From assembly GCA_907165065.1 (NCBI GenBank), contig OU015528.1, positions 26,246,015 through 26,310,014 on the forward strand: a DNA stretch of 64,000 bases, in the 5' to 3' direction. How positions within the stretch are numbered: position 1 is the first letter of the stretch; each line of letters begins with the position of its first letter. The notes under the pieces were generated by a model. The model did not search any database, was not told the origin of the DNA, and worked only from the letters and a program-made list of their open reading frames with translations. The DNA comes from Caprimulgus europaeus. Lineage: Eukaryota; Chordata; Aves; Caprimulgiformes; Caprimulgidae. This document shows, piece by piece, positions 37,301 through 48,735 of this stretch. The position numbers and the translations under genes are program-made.

Positions 37301-39289
37301 GGTAGTTTGCTGCCTTATTGAGGAAAACTTGCCCTAGATGGCAGATCTACTGGGATTTTTGATGACTGAAACTTTAAAGCTTTCAAGGTACCCCTTTGTG
37401 GGTCTGTCTCTTAGACCTTGACTGTAACTCTAACCTGTGCCTGTACAGAGCCTGTACAGAGTAATTGCTAGCAATGTTAGAGACCAGTTCAAACTGAGGG
37501 GGGGGAGTGGTCTGGGGGCAGGGGGTCGAGGGCATTAATTTGTTTCTTGAATGAAAACAAATACAGCTGCTGGAGCGTGATTCTGCAGTGCAGAGTGCCA
37601 GGGGTACAGATATTAAGCTATTGATTTATTATGTGAAGTGCAGGTTATTCTGGTGCAGATGGTAAAAGGTTTTGATATGAGAGCTGTAGATTTGATATCA
37701 CCTCTATGACTCACTGGTGTCTTCAGAGCGAGCTGTTCCTGATCACTTCTCCTGTTTGCCCTTTACTCCAGGGGCTCTGTGTGGGACCAGGATGTGCAGG
37801 ACAGACGTCATTGTTTTTTTATACCACTACAAAAATCCAGAGCAATGACAAGGTTTTAGCTTGAAAGCAAAAGTTTTATAGACCTGCCACTACAACTGTC
37901 TGTCAGGCACCCCTCAAATGATGTGTCAGACATATCATCCATAGGTGAGAAGAGCATTTCACAACTTTCAGACTTGAAGATGGCATAGCTCTCTAAACAC
38001 ATGTATCTCTGCAATTTAAAGCAGGTTAGACATTTTCAAGTTGATTTTTTTCTTTGTGTTGGGAGGATATCAAGGCCACTGAATTTCAGCCAAAATGCTG
38101 TGTGACTTCCTGAGCTTTTCAGCTATCACCTGAAAAGACAGACCAGCAGAGGAGTCCACAGGCATTTCCACCTACTGCCTCTCAACAAGTGTTTTGGCAG
38201 GCTCCTCTGAAAGTGGGTCGCAAACCCTCCAGGTGTCTAGAGCTTTCCAGGGAGACTGATGGACTCCCATATTCCTAGGACATCAAGTTCCCCAGCAAAA
38301 AATCTGGTGGGCAAAAAAAATCCTTGGGCTGATGTCTCGTGGGAGGGTACTCCTGGCTAGCTGTCACCCCCATTTTGCAGACGGCTGGCTCCTTCCTGGC
38401 CTCCATCCTGGCAGCAAGCTGGCTGCATGGCCAGCCTGGCTCCATGGCCGTCTGCCTAGCAGATTGCAGAAGAGCATGTTGCATTTTGGAGATACTGCAG
38501 TGTTCCTGCTTGAAAAATATTCTTCTGTTTCCAAAATAAAAGCACCAAAGAATTTTTGCTGCTACTAAGAATCTTAAATATTTGGCTTTTTTGTCATCGT
38601 TGTTGTTGTTGTTTGTCTTGATTACATGCAAAATACTCTATTTACATTCTGGTTTTGGCCTGCCCTCCAGGACCCACTGGGAAGATGTTTAGAGCCCAGC
38701 TACATCCGTAGCTTTATTACACTTTACTGGCATTGACTACATAAATAGAAAAAAGGATTGTTTTGTTTCAGAGAGTCTTCTAGCACTCTTATGCTGTTAG
38801 AGCATTATCTGACACAAGAATAGATGTATAAATCACCTGAGCTGTGTACCCATGTACTGAGGACTTTTCCAAAGGGATACATTATGATCCAGCTGCACTC
38901 ACAGTCAATGAGGATTAACACTGCAAACATCTTTTGTTCTTCTCCTCAGTTCTGCCCTACATTAAATACTTGAATTGAGGATGACTTACTCCTCTGCTTA
39001 AATGGTATGTAAAATGGAGGACTACAGCTCCTTTCCAAGTAAATAAGGAGAGACAGTAGAAGCACCTGAAGTAATACTCGTGGTAAAAAGATTCACTTCT
39101 GCCACTCTAGCAGTTCACAACATTATTGTCTTATTCCTTTGTATTAAATCTTTTCCTGGTTTTTTTCTGCTATAGAAATGTAATTTGCATCATGTCTTTT
39201 TCCCAGGAGGAAGATGCCAGAAACTCCTCAGGAGCTGATTAAGATTTTTCTCACTGAGTTCTTGTAACGATTTGTGAGTAGCCTGACTT
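37301..39289. other. Unique stretch with G-rich and hairpin patches
   Basis: No gene is supported. A G-rich patch (G8, G5, G5) lies at 37499-37527. Nested inverted repeats lie at 38377-38455 within a GC-rich patch. (GTT)n at 38599-38613 produces an asparagine run in an antisense frame of 118 codons, which I regard as spurious. Confidence 0.5.
38377..38455. repeat. Nested inverted repeats in a GC-rich patch
   Basis: The outer arms GCAGACGGC (38377-38385) and GCCGTCTGC (38447-38455) are exact reverse complements. Between them, GCTGGC (38418-38423) and GCCAGC (38430-38435) form a second small stem. The 79-nt structure could fold as RNA or DNA, but no function is evident. Confidence 0.5.
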
Positions 39290-41100
39290 GTTTGCTAAAG
39301 CTAGAAGTTAGGTTTAATTGACTAAGTCCTGGATGCCCCATAAACTTCAGAAATTCTTTCCTAATTTCTTTCTTTACAATGGCCTGTGCATTAAAATGGC
39401 ATTCATATACCGTGCAACTTCATTCTCCAAACCTCCTATATTTTATGTGTGCCAGATGGAATTTTTGTGGTAATTTCTGCAAAAGTGACAGGTCTGTTGC
39501 GAAAGGGAAGTATACGCTGAAGATACAAAGAGCTGTGGGTTAACTTTCAATCCAGCCAAAGGGGCTTTATAATGAAACTGTACCAATTGATCTAATACTT
39601 GTGATGTTTCTCCATTATCTATGCAATCCAGGACTCATCTCCAAATCACTTAATTCAGCTCCTTTTAAGACTTTCTTTGCATCACAGGACAACGGGATAA
39701 CACCTCTTCATACATTATCTGCTGATTAATGCCCTTGAAAATGCCCAGTTTCTCTGGTGTCCTCTAACTAATCAGGCAGCAGAGAGTCCAACCTATTATC
39801 CAGCACGTTGGTAAATATCTCAACATCAATATAGAACAAGTAGATAGGCCTATGAGACGCAAAATCAAATTTGTCTTTGCTAGGTTTCAAGTCAATTAAA
39901 GAAGGGCTTCTATTGATTTTGAAATTTGCTGGAATTCCAGGAATCCAACTACAGGGTTGCAAACCAAACCCTTACTCTATTTGATGCCTCAATAAGCCTT
40001 TTCTTCCTGCGCTTTTTAGTCTTCTACCATTTCCTCACATATTCCTTCACACTTATTTCTGTTAAGATTTCCTAGCTGGTTTTCACCCAGGATCTGAACT
40101 ACTGCAATGTCAGCTCTTGGCCTTGGTGTGTAGTCTAAGCTTTTAAAACTTCTTTATCCATTCTATCAGTTTTACCTAAATGGGAATAATCACTTGCAAA
40201 TGAAACTCATTTTATGATTATGCCTCTGAATTATACCCTGTTTAACACACCTGAAAATACCCCTCTAAATGTAGGAAATGGTGAATCCTTCTGTTTTGCT
40301 GGTGACAAATGGTAATAATGGAACTCTTAGGGTCAAGGAATTATTTTAAACTCCTAAAATCTATGTTCTTCTTAGATTTAGGAAGAACTTATTCAAAACA
40401 ATGCAAAGTTGTAATTCTAATAGTCTCTGGGTAAGTATTCCTTGGGTTAACAAAATTCCTTATTTATCTTATTTAGTGTTCAACTTCTTCCTTCTTTATA
40501 GTGCTTTATATGCCTAGCTGACATATAAGCCAGGTAGCCCACTGCCCAGCCCCTCAGAGGCATGACTTAGTAGGTATTCTTAGACCATGCCTAACACATA
40601 CCAACACAATTACATGTTTTGCAAAATAAAGAGATATTCCAAACTTTCTTTTATATTAGCAATGGCAATAGGAAATCCTTTTGTGTGTTGACCTAATGGC
40701 TGGCACATTCTCTCAGGAAAAGGGAAACCTGCCCAAATTCTCCTCCTACCCAAAGGGATTCAGATCTCCTTCAAATCTCAAGAGTCAGTGAGCTATAGAA
40801 AAGGAGAAAGAAGGAACACACCTGTATCCTAAAAGTACCCGTGCTTCTTCAGGAATAAAGGGTCCAGCATCTTAATCACTGCTCTTGGGACCATGAGTTT
40901 TGATTAAAAAATTGAACAGCGCTTTTGGGTTGGGAGAAGTGGGGCTGAAGTGCCTCAAATCTCCTTATTTTGTGGGCAATTATGACTGGATATCATCACC
41001 TCATCTTCCTCTACTCTCAGTTGTCATACTTTTGCAGGGAGAAATGAGCCATGCTTGGCACTATAGAAAAAATATATGGGTGTCATGTAGAGCTGGCTAC
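39290..41100 (-). pseudogene. L1 ORF2 remnant (endonuclease and RT, broken)
   Basis: Endonuclease: EGDLNPF at about 40757-40770 corresponds to the GGDFN motif. Text at about 40505-40575 (SHASEGLGSGLPGLYVS) lines up with the YTFFSxxHxxxSRIDYFLxS block. RT: KPSKDKFDFASHRPIYLFYI, then DVEIFTNVLDNRLDSLLPD (39770-39890), matches KPGKDPxDPASYRPISLLNxDxKIxxKVLANRL. QSADNV (about 39712-39727) matches GRQSADNVRR. YKAPLAGLKVN (about 39540-39573) matches LYKxPLAxVxVN. GHPGLSQLN (about 39310-39340) recalls ISGYKxN. The distances between blocks fit L1 ORF2. The catalytic FADD/YADD box is not clearly preserved. Confidence 0.68.
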
Positions 41101-41232
41101 AGGCTCCCAAGTAGCACAGAGGTTGGGAACTCATGTCCCAGTATGTCAACATGGCACTCAGCCCTCTCACCTTCAGCAGAAAGCTTCTAGCTTAGTGTCT
41201 TGGTTCTTTGGATTTGCCATTTTGTGGCACCT

Positions 41233-41302
41233 GAGTCCCCCTGTGCTGAATGCTAAGCTTCTTTAACCTTAAAGAAGCTTAGCATTCAGCACAGGGGGAC
41301 TC
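41233..41302. repeat. Perfect palindrome, 34-bp arms, 2-nt centre
   Basis: The left arm 41233-41266 begins GAGTCCCCCTGTGCTGAATG and ends CTTCTTTAA. The right arm 41269-41302 is its exact reverse complement, with only CC between them. A shorter outer pair (CACCT at 41229-41233 and AGGTG at 41310-41314) continues the symmetry with a small bulge. There is no mismatch in 34 bp even though the surrounding L1 relic is heavily decayed, so the palindrome is much younger than the element it sits in, or is a technical artefact. Confidence 0.97.
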
Positions 41303-41549
41303 CATTTCTAGGTGTCTTTTCTCTCTGATCAGTGCTTCCCCTCTTATTCTGCTGAACTCCATGTTCATTTCTCATAGAAACTAAGTGGGATATATCCTTT
41401 TTTCACAGTTTAATTATTCCTGTAAAGAGCTAGTTTTCTTTTCACTAGTACAGTGTGGTACTCAGCATAGTGCAAAAGCCATGGGTGCTAGAGTGAAAGC
41501 CCATAGCTGGCTGCAATGTGTATGAGGTGCCCCAACTACAGAAATCCAG

Positions 41550-42068
41550 GAATTTCTCTCCCTCTCTCAAGAGTTCCTTTTGCAGGCATTTAACACTTTT
41601 TTTTAAGAGTTCCTCCTTCTTTATGTCAGTCTGGTCTGGGATTTCTTTCAATCCAGTGTTATTTCTTCTCTCTCAATTCTCCAAATTATCTATTTTTTAG
41701 ATCCTTGCTTTCAAGCTCCTGAAGTCTCTTATCTGTATCAGTAACTGTATCTGAATGCTTGTTTAAGCCTGCCTCAACTTCAGTCACTCTACCTTTTATT
41801 GTAATTCCCTGAAAGAGGCTTGCATCAAAGCTTCCATTGATGTTAGCTCAGACAGTAATTCTCTAATGTCTGCCAATCTTCCTCTGTTGTACTTTGTTTG
41901 CAGCACGTTAGGCCTCCGGGACCTCCTGTGGTCCCAGTGCTCCTCTCTGGCCGCTTGCAAAGGCATGGTAATATCAGAAGTGCACCTCTGCGCAAGTGTG
42001 TTTGCATCCAGGATCACCAAATATTTTAGATGGGGCTTTGGGAGGTTCTGCATTCTCAAAAAAATCAT
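41550..42068 (-). pseudogene. L1 ORF1 remnant (broken)
   Basis: L1 ORF1 encodes an RNA-binding chaperone of the retrotransposon RNP. The frame at 42068-41796 includes RLADIRELLSELTSMEALMQ. A shifted frame then gives a coiled-coil-like run (TEVEAGLNKHSDTVTDTDKR followed by LQELESK). Another shift gives NLEN, ERRNNTGLKEIPD, matching the L1 ORF1 signature LENRSRRNNxRIxGIPE, and continues as KKEELLKKSVKCLQKELL. At least two frameshifts and one in-frame stop separate these blocks. The plus-strand frames in the same place (41866-42299) are shadows. Confidence 0.75.
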
Positions 42069-42110
42069 TTAAAATGGCACATTGATGGCTACTTTGGATG
42101 TCTGCTGCAA

Positions 42111-45100
42111 TCTTCAAGACATACCTGTTGCTCTGAACAGCCTCTGCTGTCCATTTTTTCTTTTAAATTTCTGAACTTTTCAGGCTTTAATAGGGTGAGT
42201 TTAGCCTCTCTGGTTCAGTTTGGGACACATCACTCAGGGCTGCTCACTCATGGCACTTCTACATGCAGACAATATAGAATTACTGAGGAAGATGCATGAT
42301 AAGTCCCAACCCCACTTATCACGTAAAAGTGATCACCGAGCCCCAGGTCCACAAGCTCAAGCTTGTTTCTCATTTATGCCTCTCCTGCCATATTAATATG
42401 GAAAAATGCCTAGCCCTGCATTCTGCATTTCTTTGAAGGTGGTCTGTGCCTTCATTCTTCCTCCTAGTTCTCATGCTTCTAATAGAGAGTAGAATTGCCT
42501 TTTTTTTCCTTCTGTGCCCTTTCTTCACTGCCTTCTAACTAGCACTGCAAAAATTATTTGTTAGCTCCTTGAAGCAGTTGTACTCAGTCTGAATTTGTTC
42601 TCTCTTCAGCTTCTGTTATGGCCAGTACCTACCCAAATTGAAAGCACGTGCCCCATCCAGTGTTGAGGCTGCCTGATGTGCTTTCCCTGGCTAAAGTAAA
42701 AAAGTATATATATAGTTATCTGATGTTGCCATGGTCAGTAAAACATGATGTAAAATGTGTAATTAGGAAATTCTGAGAAGACAAGTAAATCCTAAATCCC
42801 ATCTTGCTGTGGATTTTGCATGTCTCTGTGTGAACTACACGAAGCTCACAGGCGATTAATTTCCCAAAACACTCCTCTGGAGATAGATATTCACAGTCTC
42901 CAAGAGCCCACCACAGAGCTTGCTTTTGAAACTGTGCTGGAAAACATCATATTTGCCATTTGCTATAAATTTGCCCTTTGGTGAATATTACCCCTTGCGC
43001 TGAAGCAACTCTGACACCAAGGGCAAAAAGCCCAGGAGGGCTCTCATGGAAGGCAAAGAAGCTTGTAGTATGAGGAGCACCTCACACTCAACTCTCAGCT
43101 CACATTATTTTTGGGATGGTATTGTAGCTCCACTGTGCACTTCAGAAACACAGGAAAGCAAACAGCTATCTAAGTAGTGTCTGCTGTAGTAGCCCATTTT
43201 GACCTGGTGGAAATACCATGTGTGTCATGCCATCCCTGATGTTTATTGCTGCAAAGGCCCTTCCTTTCCCGTGAGCTTGGGTTTATAACAGTGCTGCAAT
43301 GAATCCTACAGCTCCCACACTCCCCATCATGGGAACTGTAGGTACAGCATAAAAGAGAGAGCTCTGCAGAGGTGATACAATTCCTCTCTAAATTAAAATG
43401 TGGAAACCTCTATCACTTTCTCTGGAGATGAAGAAATCAATCAGCAATCCTTGCCCTCCAAGAACAGAAACGTATGAAACTGTTGCCTTTGCTTTAATCT
43501 ACAGGGATATCTGTACATTCTGCTCTTGCTTTTTTGTTCAGTACTCTCCTTGCCCAAGATCTCATAACCCTGATTTAGGTGCTGATATGCTGTAGTGAGT
43601 TCCCATCCCCAGGCAGCTTCATCATCTCCAATCCGTGCAGGCTTAAACTCTTAACCTGTCATAATACCGTGATTAAGACCCATCATACATTTGAACAGTT
43701 CAAAAGCCCATCTCTACTTTACCACCAGACACTTTCTCTCTCTCAGTGGAAGGCAAAATCAATTGCCCCCCACATGAAATGGAGGGAAGCCAAGTGGGCA
43801 GTTTCCATGGCATTTTACAGCATTATAGCCCAGCTCTCTGGCCATGTTTATTCTGCACTTCTAGTTCTGTTGTTCACAGCCTTGCTGGTCTGTGTGGATG
43901 AAACAAAACAATTTCCTTTTTCTCCTTCATACTGCTGATAATTTGAAGTGCCTTTGAATGACCTTAAACATACATTGCAACGTTACACAGGTCCTTATGA
44001 CTTTTAGATCACAATGCAGTACTTTGCATTACTCGTGTTAAAATCCCTGAGTCATGGGTCTTCCCAATACATTGTCATTTGAGTATTCCTAAAATAGCTC
44101 CATTTCTAACAGTAATCATAAAGATTTAATAAATACATAGTGTCTAATTTAAGAAGGTGAGTGACATGAACCATGAGACCATGGAAGCTCACTAGGACTG
44201 TTATGGGTAGCACAGAACCTGCTCGCAGAAAGGATTTCTTGCTTTGTGCTATGCTGTCTCAGAGGGTGTGTGCCTGTGTGTGTTAGTTATCTCCTACTTT
44301 CTTGTACAGAAGAAAAAAAACAGTTGAACGGTAGTAAGCCTGGATGCTCACTGTCAGACAAAAGCTTAAATCAAAACAATAAGAGGAAAGCTGTGGTTCT
44401 GCACTAAGCACAGATGGTGGATATGCTTAAACAGAGTATTTACAGGAGCCAAACAAAAATAACTGCATAGGTTAAAAGTGTCTCCCTTTTTTTCAGTCCA
44501 ATTTCTATCTTGCCTTCAGTGACCAGGAAGAAAAGAGCTCCTATTGTTTAGTGACATTTCCAAATATTTAGTAACCTTTTGTTCGGTAGATAGTGGAGTT
44601 TGCACAGCATGTTTAGTACGTCATTAAACATTTGCCTGAAGATCTTAGTGTTAGCATCAATGACAGAGTTTCCTAAACATGTCACATTTTCTTTGGCTGT
44701 CATGAAAAATTATAGCTACTGTGACTCACACTTTAATAGCAGCTATTTGTGATATTTTAACCTAATGTACAGCCCCAGAGGAGAAACAACAGACACAATA
44801 AAGCATCTGCCAGTGACTTGCTCGAACGAAGGGATACCAAGCATTATCAGGATGCCAAATTAAAGAGAAAAGGCTCTTGTGTCAAATGCCAAAGGGTCTC
44901 AGTGTTTGTTAACTTCACTGTAATTTATGTCTTATCTCTGAAAACATATAAAAGATAAATAAAAGAAATATCCCTTTCCTCTCTATTGTCTCTTTTTCTC
45001 TGCTTCACTGCATAGTTCTTGTGATAGGAAGGGTTAAATACCTTTAAAAAACAACATGATAAATCATTACACTTTTTGTTTTTAACAATTAAACTGCTTA

Positions 45101-45399
45101 ATGGGAAAGATTACCTTCTAGTGCATCTTAGTAATGTTATTTTTTTGAATGTAAATTTTTAAAAGTAATTTTAAATTGTTGAAGGATTATGGGTATTTTG
45201 GATGCGATACGGAAAAAAAATGTGTGTTAGTTTTCTCCATCTTTTCTCTTAATCATCTTGCTTTTTTGTGTAAGAGAACCAAGAAATTAATATTCCACGT
45301 GTCTGTAACAGCAAAACTGTTCTTTTCTTGTTCGTCTTGATTCTTTCCCTGTTTTTGACAGAACATCTTATGCCATCATTACATACATCAAGAAACATC
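42111..45399. other. Unique stretch, part perhaps conserved
   Basis: No gene is supported. Sequence just right of the L1 ORF1 (42111-42700) may be its decayed 5' end but has no readable signature. The section 44560-44900 has the even, non-repetitive, low-CpG look of conserved non-coding DNA, which is only an impression. Frames at 43398-43938 lack domains. Confidence 0.5.
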
Positions 45400-45470
45400 C
45401 ATGCCCTAATTTGCCCATCTGTAAAGTGAGAATAGAAATACTTGCCTCCTTCCTAGTTAAATTCAGCCTT
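45400..45470 (+). repeat. Ancient MIR/L2-type tail
   Basis: TTTGCCCATCTGTAAAGTGA followed by GAATAGAAATACTTGCCTCC reproduces the 3' wording of MIR/L2-type repeats (tttccccatctgtaaaatgg, gaataataatacctacctc). The orientation is plus. It is short and diverged, as expected of a very old relic. Confidence 0.62.
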
Positions 45471-48380
45471 GTTTGGAAGTATTTTAAGAACTGGGAGGGA
45501 AGATCAAATAATTGCACAAATTATAGCATTTTGGTTTATATAAATTCAGAAATTTATCCCATATGATTAAGATGACAATGCCAAAAGCTGAGCTCCAAAG
45601 GAAACACAAATAACTGCCACTGATAGGAATCAGTTAACAGATTTTCATGTGATGGAGCTCTTGAAGACCATTTTAAAAGCATAGATGAATACATCATTCT
45701 GAAGCAATATCAACAGCCACCTAGACCTCTTTGTCTTGGAGTAAAGGAGCCACTGTAGGATTTATAACAAAGGAACAAATTCTGCAGTCCCATGTGTGGC
45801 TTCACTATACATCACCTTCTTTAAACTATTTGTTTCCCCACAGGAAAAAAAAAAATCTATGAACTGTGATGTTGTTTTTGCTTGTCCTCATGGACATTCA
45901 GTAAATCAGGCCACATTACAGCAGCAATGTTCACATTGCAACACAAAACTCTGATATCACCTAAGCAGCTCTGTGAAATATGTTCTCAATAAAACAGGAC
46001 TGAAAAGTAAAGTTGCTATCAGAATTAAAGAACCAAACAATCTTAAGGAAACTTAGATTCCCTTTTCAGACCTTATTGTCCAATATACTGCGTCTGTTAG
46101 TCTGACACCTGCAAATTTACAAGATTTTTATTGAAAATTCATTGATTACACTCTATAAGTAAGGCACCTTAGCAAGATTTGCAGGAAAGAAAAAGTCTAG
46201 CTGACATAACCTTCCTAATTATCCACAGAGTGCATTTTCTATTTTCACTGACTGCATTCACCCCTTTGAAACAAGTCTCATGCTTCTAGCAGATATTTAA
46301 GCACAAGTACATCCACCACTATGTGCCTTACCTTTGCATTTTAATCCAACTCTTGATCCTACCTCCCAGAAACACCAATATGTATTTCTACCTGATAGTG
46401 GTATATCTGGGTGAGATATGTTTGACATCTAAATCTAATGCACACAAAAATAAACATACAGCCAAGAAAAGCAGAAGCTGTCTTTGTGTAAGACCCCACT
46501 TTTTGTCTCAGTCCCACAACAAGTCATATTAACAGTTGCACCAGTAATGTGGTCTCCTACTGGTAATGGCTTGGGCTAGGATGACACCTATATCAAGGAC
46601 TGCAAATGTTCTTCATAAGACACCATCAGATGGCCTTGCACTCACGTAGCAGTACAGACTCACTGGGATTCAGGCAGTTTAGAAACAAAGTTTGTCTAGC
46701 TCCAGTCCACAGCTCAGCAGCGAAATGTAAATTCGATGTGAGTTGTTATTGATCAAAAACTTCCTGTTGGACATTCCCCTGTCTAGAAAGAAAAGAGATG
46801 TAACACAACACTCAGTCCATTCCATAAACTGTGCTTTTACTTCTATAACACATTCAAATGTTGTGAGTTGTATGTGGACGTAAACTGAGTTGCTACTGAA
46901 GGACAGAGGAAGGGGGAGAAGGAGGGAGGGAGGTTACAGAAAGAAAAGCAATCTGCAACAAGGTGGAAGAAAACATAAACCATCCTGATTTATACTTTTT
47001 CTCCACCCCTTCTGTTGATTGCTTTTCCTTCTAGAGACCCATCTTTTCTCTTCTTCTACAAGGTGTGATGTGAACTGATTTATACTGCCTTTCCAACAGA
47101 TAGTAAACCAACCCTTCTATTCAAGAAAAAACATTTAAAAATTGATAAACTTTACCTTGTTCAACGAGCTTTATTTGTCTTCACTGGCTGTTTTTTATTT
47201 CATGCCAATCAGCTATGTTAGCAATATACATAACACCATTGAATTTGTTGCCATAACTAGAAATAACAATAAGTATGCCCATATGGGCTTAACTGAACCA
47301 CACAGCAGCAGGTACTCAGAAAGCATCAGATGCAAACAAGCCTTGAATTGTTCTGTGTTTAGCAGTATTGTACAGGACTGTGCACTGGCCATGCATAGGT
47401 AGAGCTGTATAACACACAGAGCTCATTTTTTCCCTGTTTAACAACTCTGATGATATCAATTGGTATTCCTTTTTCAGGAACTGCTTAATGGGTAGAGAAG
47501 TCAAGAAGAGGCAAAAGAGTCTCACAAAGCTGCCCCAGCCTTACCCCCCACATGGAATTAAGGCAAGACTGCAAACAGGGCTATGTGGGCAAAACCACGT
47601 CCATGCAGGCGACAGCACCAAGTTCCCTCCCAACAGCGTTGGAGCCAGCCCTGTGACCCACAGTGCAGCCAGGTGGCCAGAGGAAGCATCCATGTGGCCA
47701 CAACCTGCGTCTCGAATGAGCCGAAGCCGAATGAGCAGCTCATTTTTGCAAGCATGAGATTCACTTGCACATTTGAAACACTGTTTTTCTTTGTAACAGA
47801 CAGTTTACATAACGCTGCATATAAACGCTAAAAGATATAGGGAGGAGTGACTACTTGTGACATATGGGAGAAGGAAATTTCCAAATTTAAAGGCAAAACA
47901 CTGCATTTGTTGGCAAACAATTCCACAAGGATCACATCTGGAAAATGCTACAAAATAGGAGAAAAAAGCATTCCTTTATTTTCAACCAAACTTTTCTGAG
48001 AAATTCTGAAGTTGTATAGCAACCATTTTTTTTTCATATAGTGTCAACATGTGAGAAACCCAGATGTTAATGAAATGCAAACCACAGTGAGTCGCTGTTT
48101 CCAGTAGTGAATTCCAATCAGGATTAGTTTCTACAAAAAATACAGTACCCCTTAGGAAGGTACTCCTTGTGCTAGCAAAGTCAGTGGAGTTCTTTACCTC
48201 CACATCATCTTTCCTGTGCAAGCAACCATCCCCAATTCTCCACCAGCTCCTCTGAGGTCTCAGATCTGACAGTAGAGGTGAAGCACAGGACAGCAACCCA
48301 CAGCTTCTGTTCTTAGGGTAATGGAAACAGCAGTTTCCCATTCGTGCTGTTGGGGCTGCCAGGCTGAGATTCCTTTTAGA
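45471..48380. other. Unique stretch with a GC-richer patch at 47.5 kb
   Basis: No gene is supported. A purine tract with GGGA units lies at 46898-46934. Bases 47510-47760 are GC-richer with several CpGs and carry frames in three reading directions (for example 47488-47757 plus, 47558-47770 minus), none with a recognised domain. Inside it, GAATGAGC occurs twice around CGAAGC. The minus-strand frame of 119 codons at 47982-48341 is also unrecognised. Confidence 0.5.
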
Positions 48381-48735
48381 GAATCACAGAACGGTTTGGG
48401 TTGGAAGGAATGTCTAAAGGTTCTCTAGTCCAATCCCCCTGCAGGGGACATCTTCAACTAGATCATGTTGCTCAGAGCCCCATCCAACCTGAACTTGAAT
48501 GTTTCCAGTGATGGGGCATCTACAACCTCTCTGGGCAACCTGTACCAGTGCTTCACCACCCTCATTGTAAAAAATTTTTCCTTACATCTAGTCTAAATCT
48601 ACCTACTTTTAGTTTAAAACCATTACCCCTTGTCCTATCGGAGCCTTCTTTTCCCCAGGCTGAACAACCCAAACTCTCTCAGCCTTTCTTCGTAGGAAAG
48701 GCGTTCCATCCCTCTCATAATTTTTGTGGCTTTTA
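48381..48735 (-). mobile_element. CR1 LINE, 3' fragment with internal deletion
   Basis: This minus-strand CR1 starts with the octamer remnant (GAATCACAGAACGG) and the 3' UTR (GGTTTGGGTTGGAAGGAATG, TCTAGTCCAATCCCCCTGCA). It continues through the ORF2 tail (CATTACCCCTTGTCCTATC; CAGGCTGAACAACCC). At 48639/48640 the text jumps from CCTTGTCCTATC directly to GGAGCCTTCTTTTCC. In related copies about 80-100 bp lie between these blocks, so an internal deletion is likely. The element is 5'-truncated near 48735. Confidence 0.93.

Larger units (their letters stand above)
39290..42110 (-). mobile_element. Ancient L1-clade LINE relic, ORF1 to RT, colinear
   Basis: Over 2.8 kb the minus strand keeps, in the right order and spacing, the marks of a non-mammalian-type L1. 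An ORF1 remnant (coiled coil plus the L1 transposase-22 signature) lies at about 41550-42068. Endonuclease marks lie at about 40500-40770. Reverse transcriptase marks lie at about 39290-39860. Every domain is split by frameshifts and stops, so the copy is dead. It is isolated: I see no other L1 in this window. L1 is scarce in birds, where CR1 dominates, so the most likely reading is a very old insertion from before or early in avian evolution. No poly(A) tail or target duplication is identifiable. Confidence 0.72.

Noticed and set aside
41233..41302. microRNA precursor from the palindrome
   Set aside because: The stem is perfect, but a 2-nt loop cannot form a normal precursor hairpin. Recent inverted duplication or an artefact is more likely.
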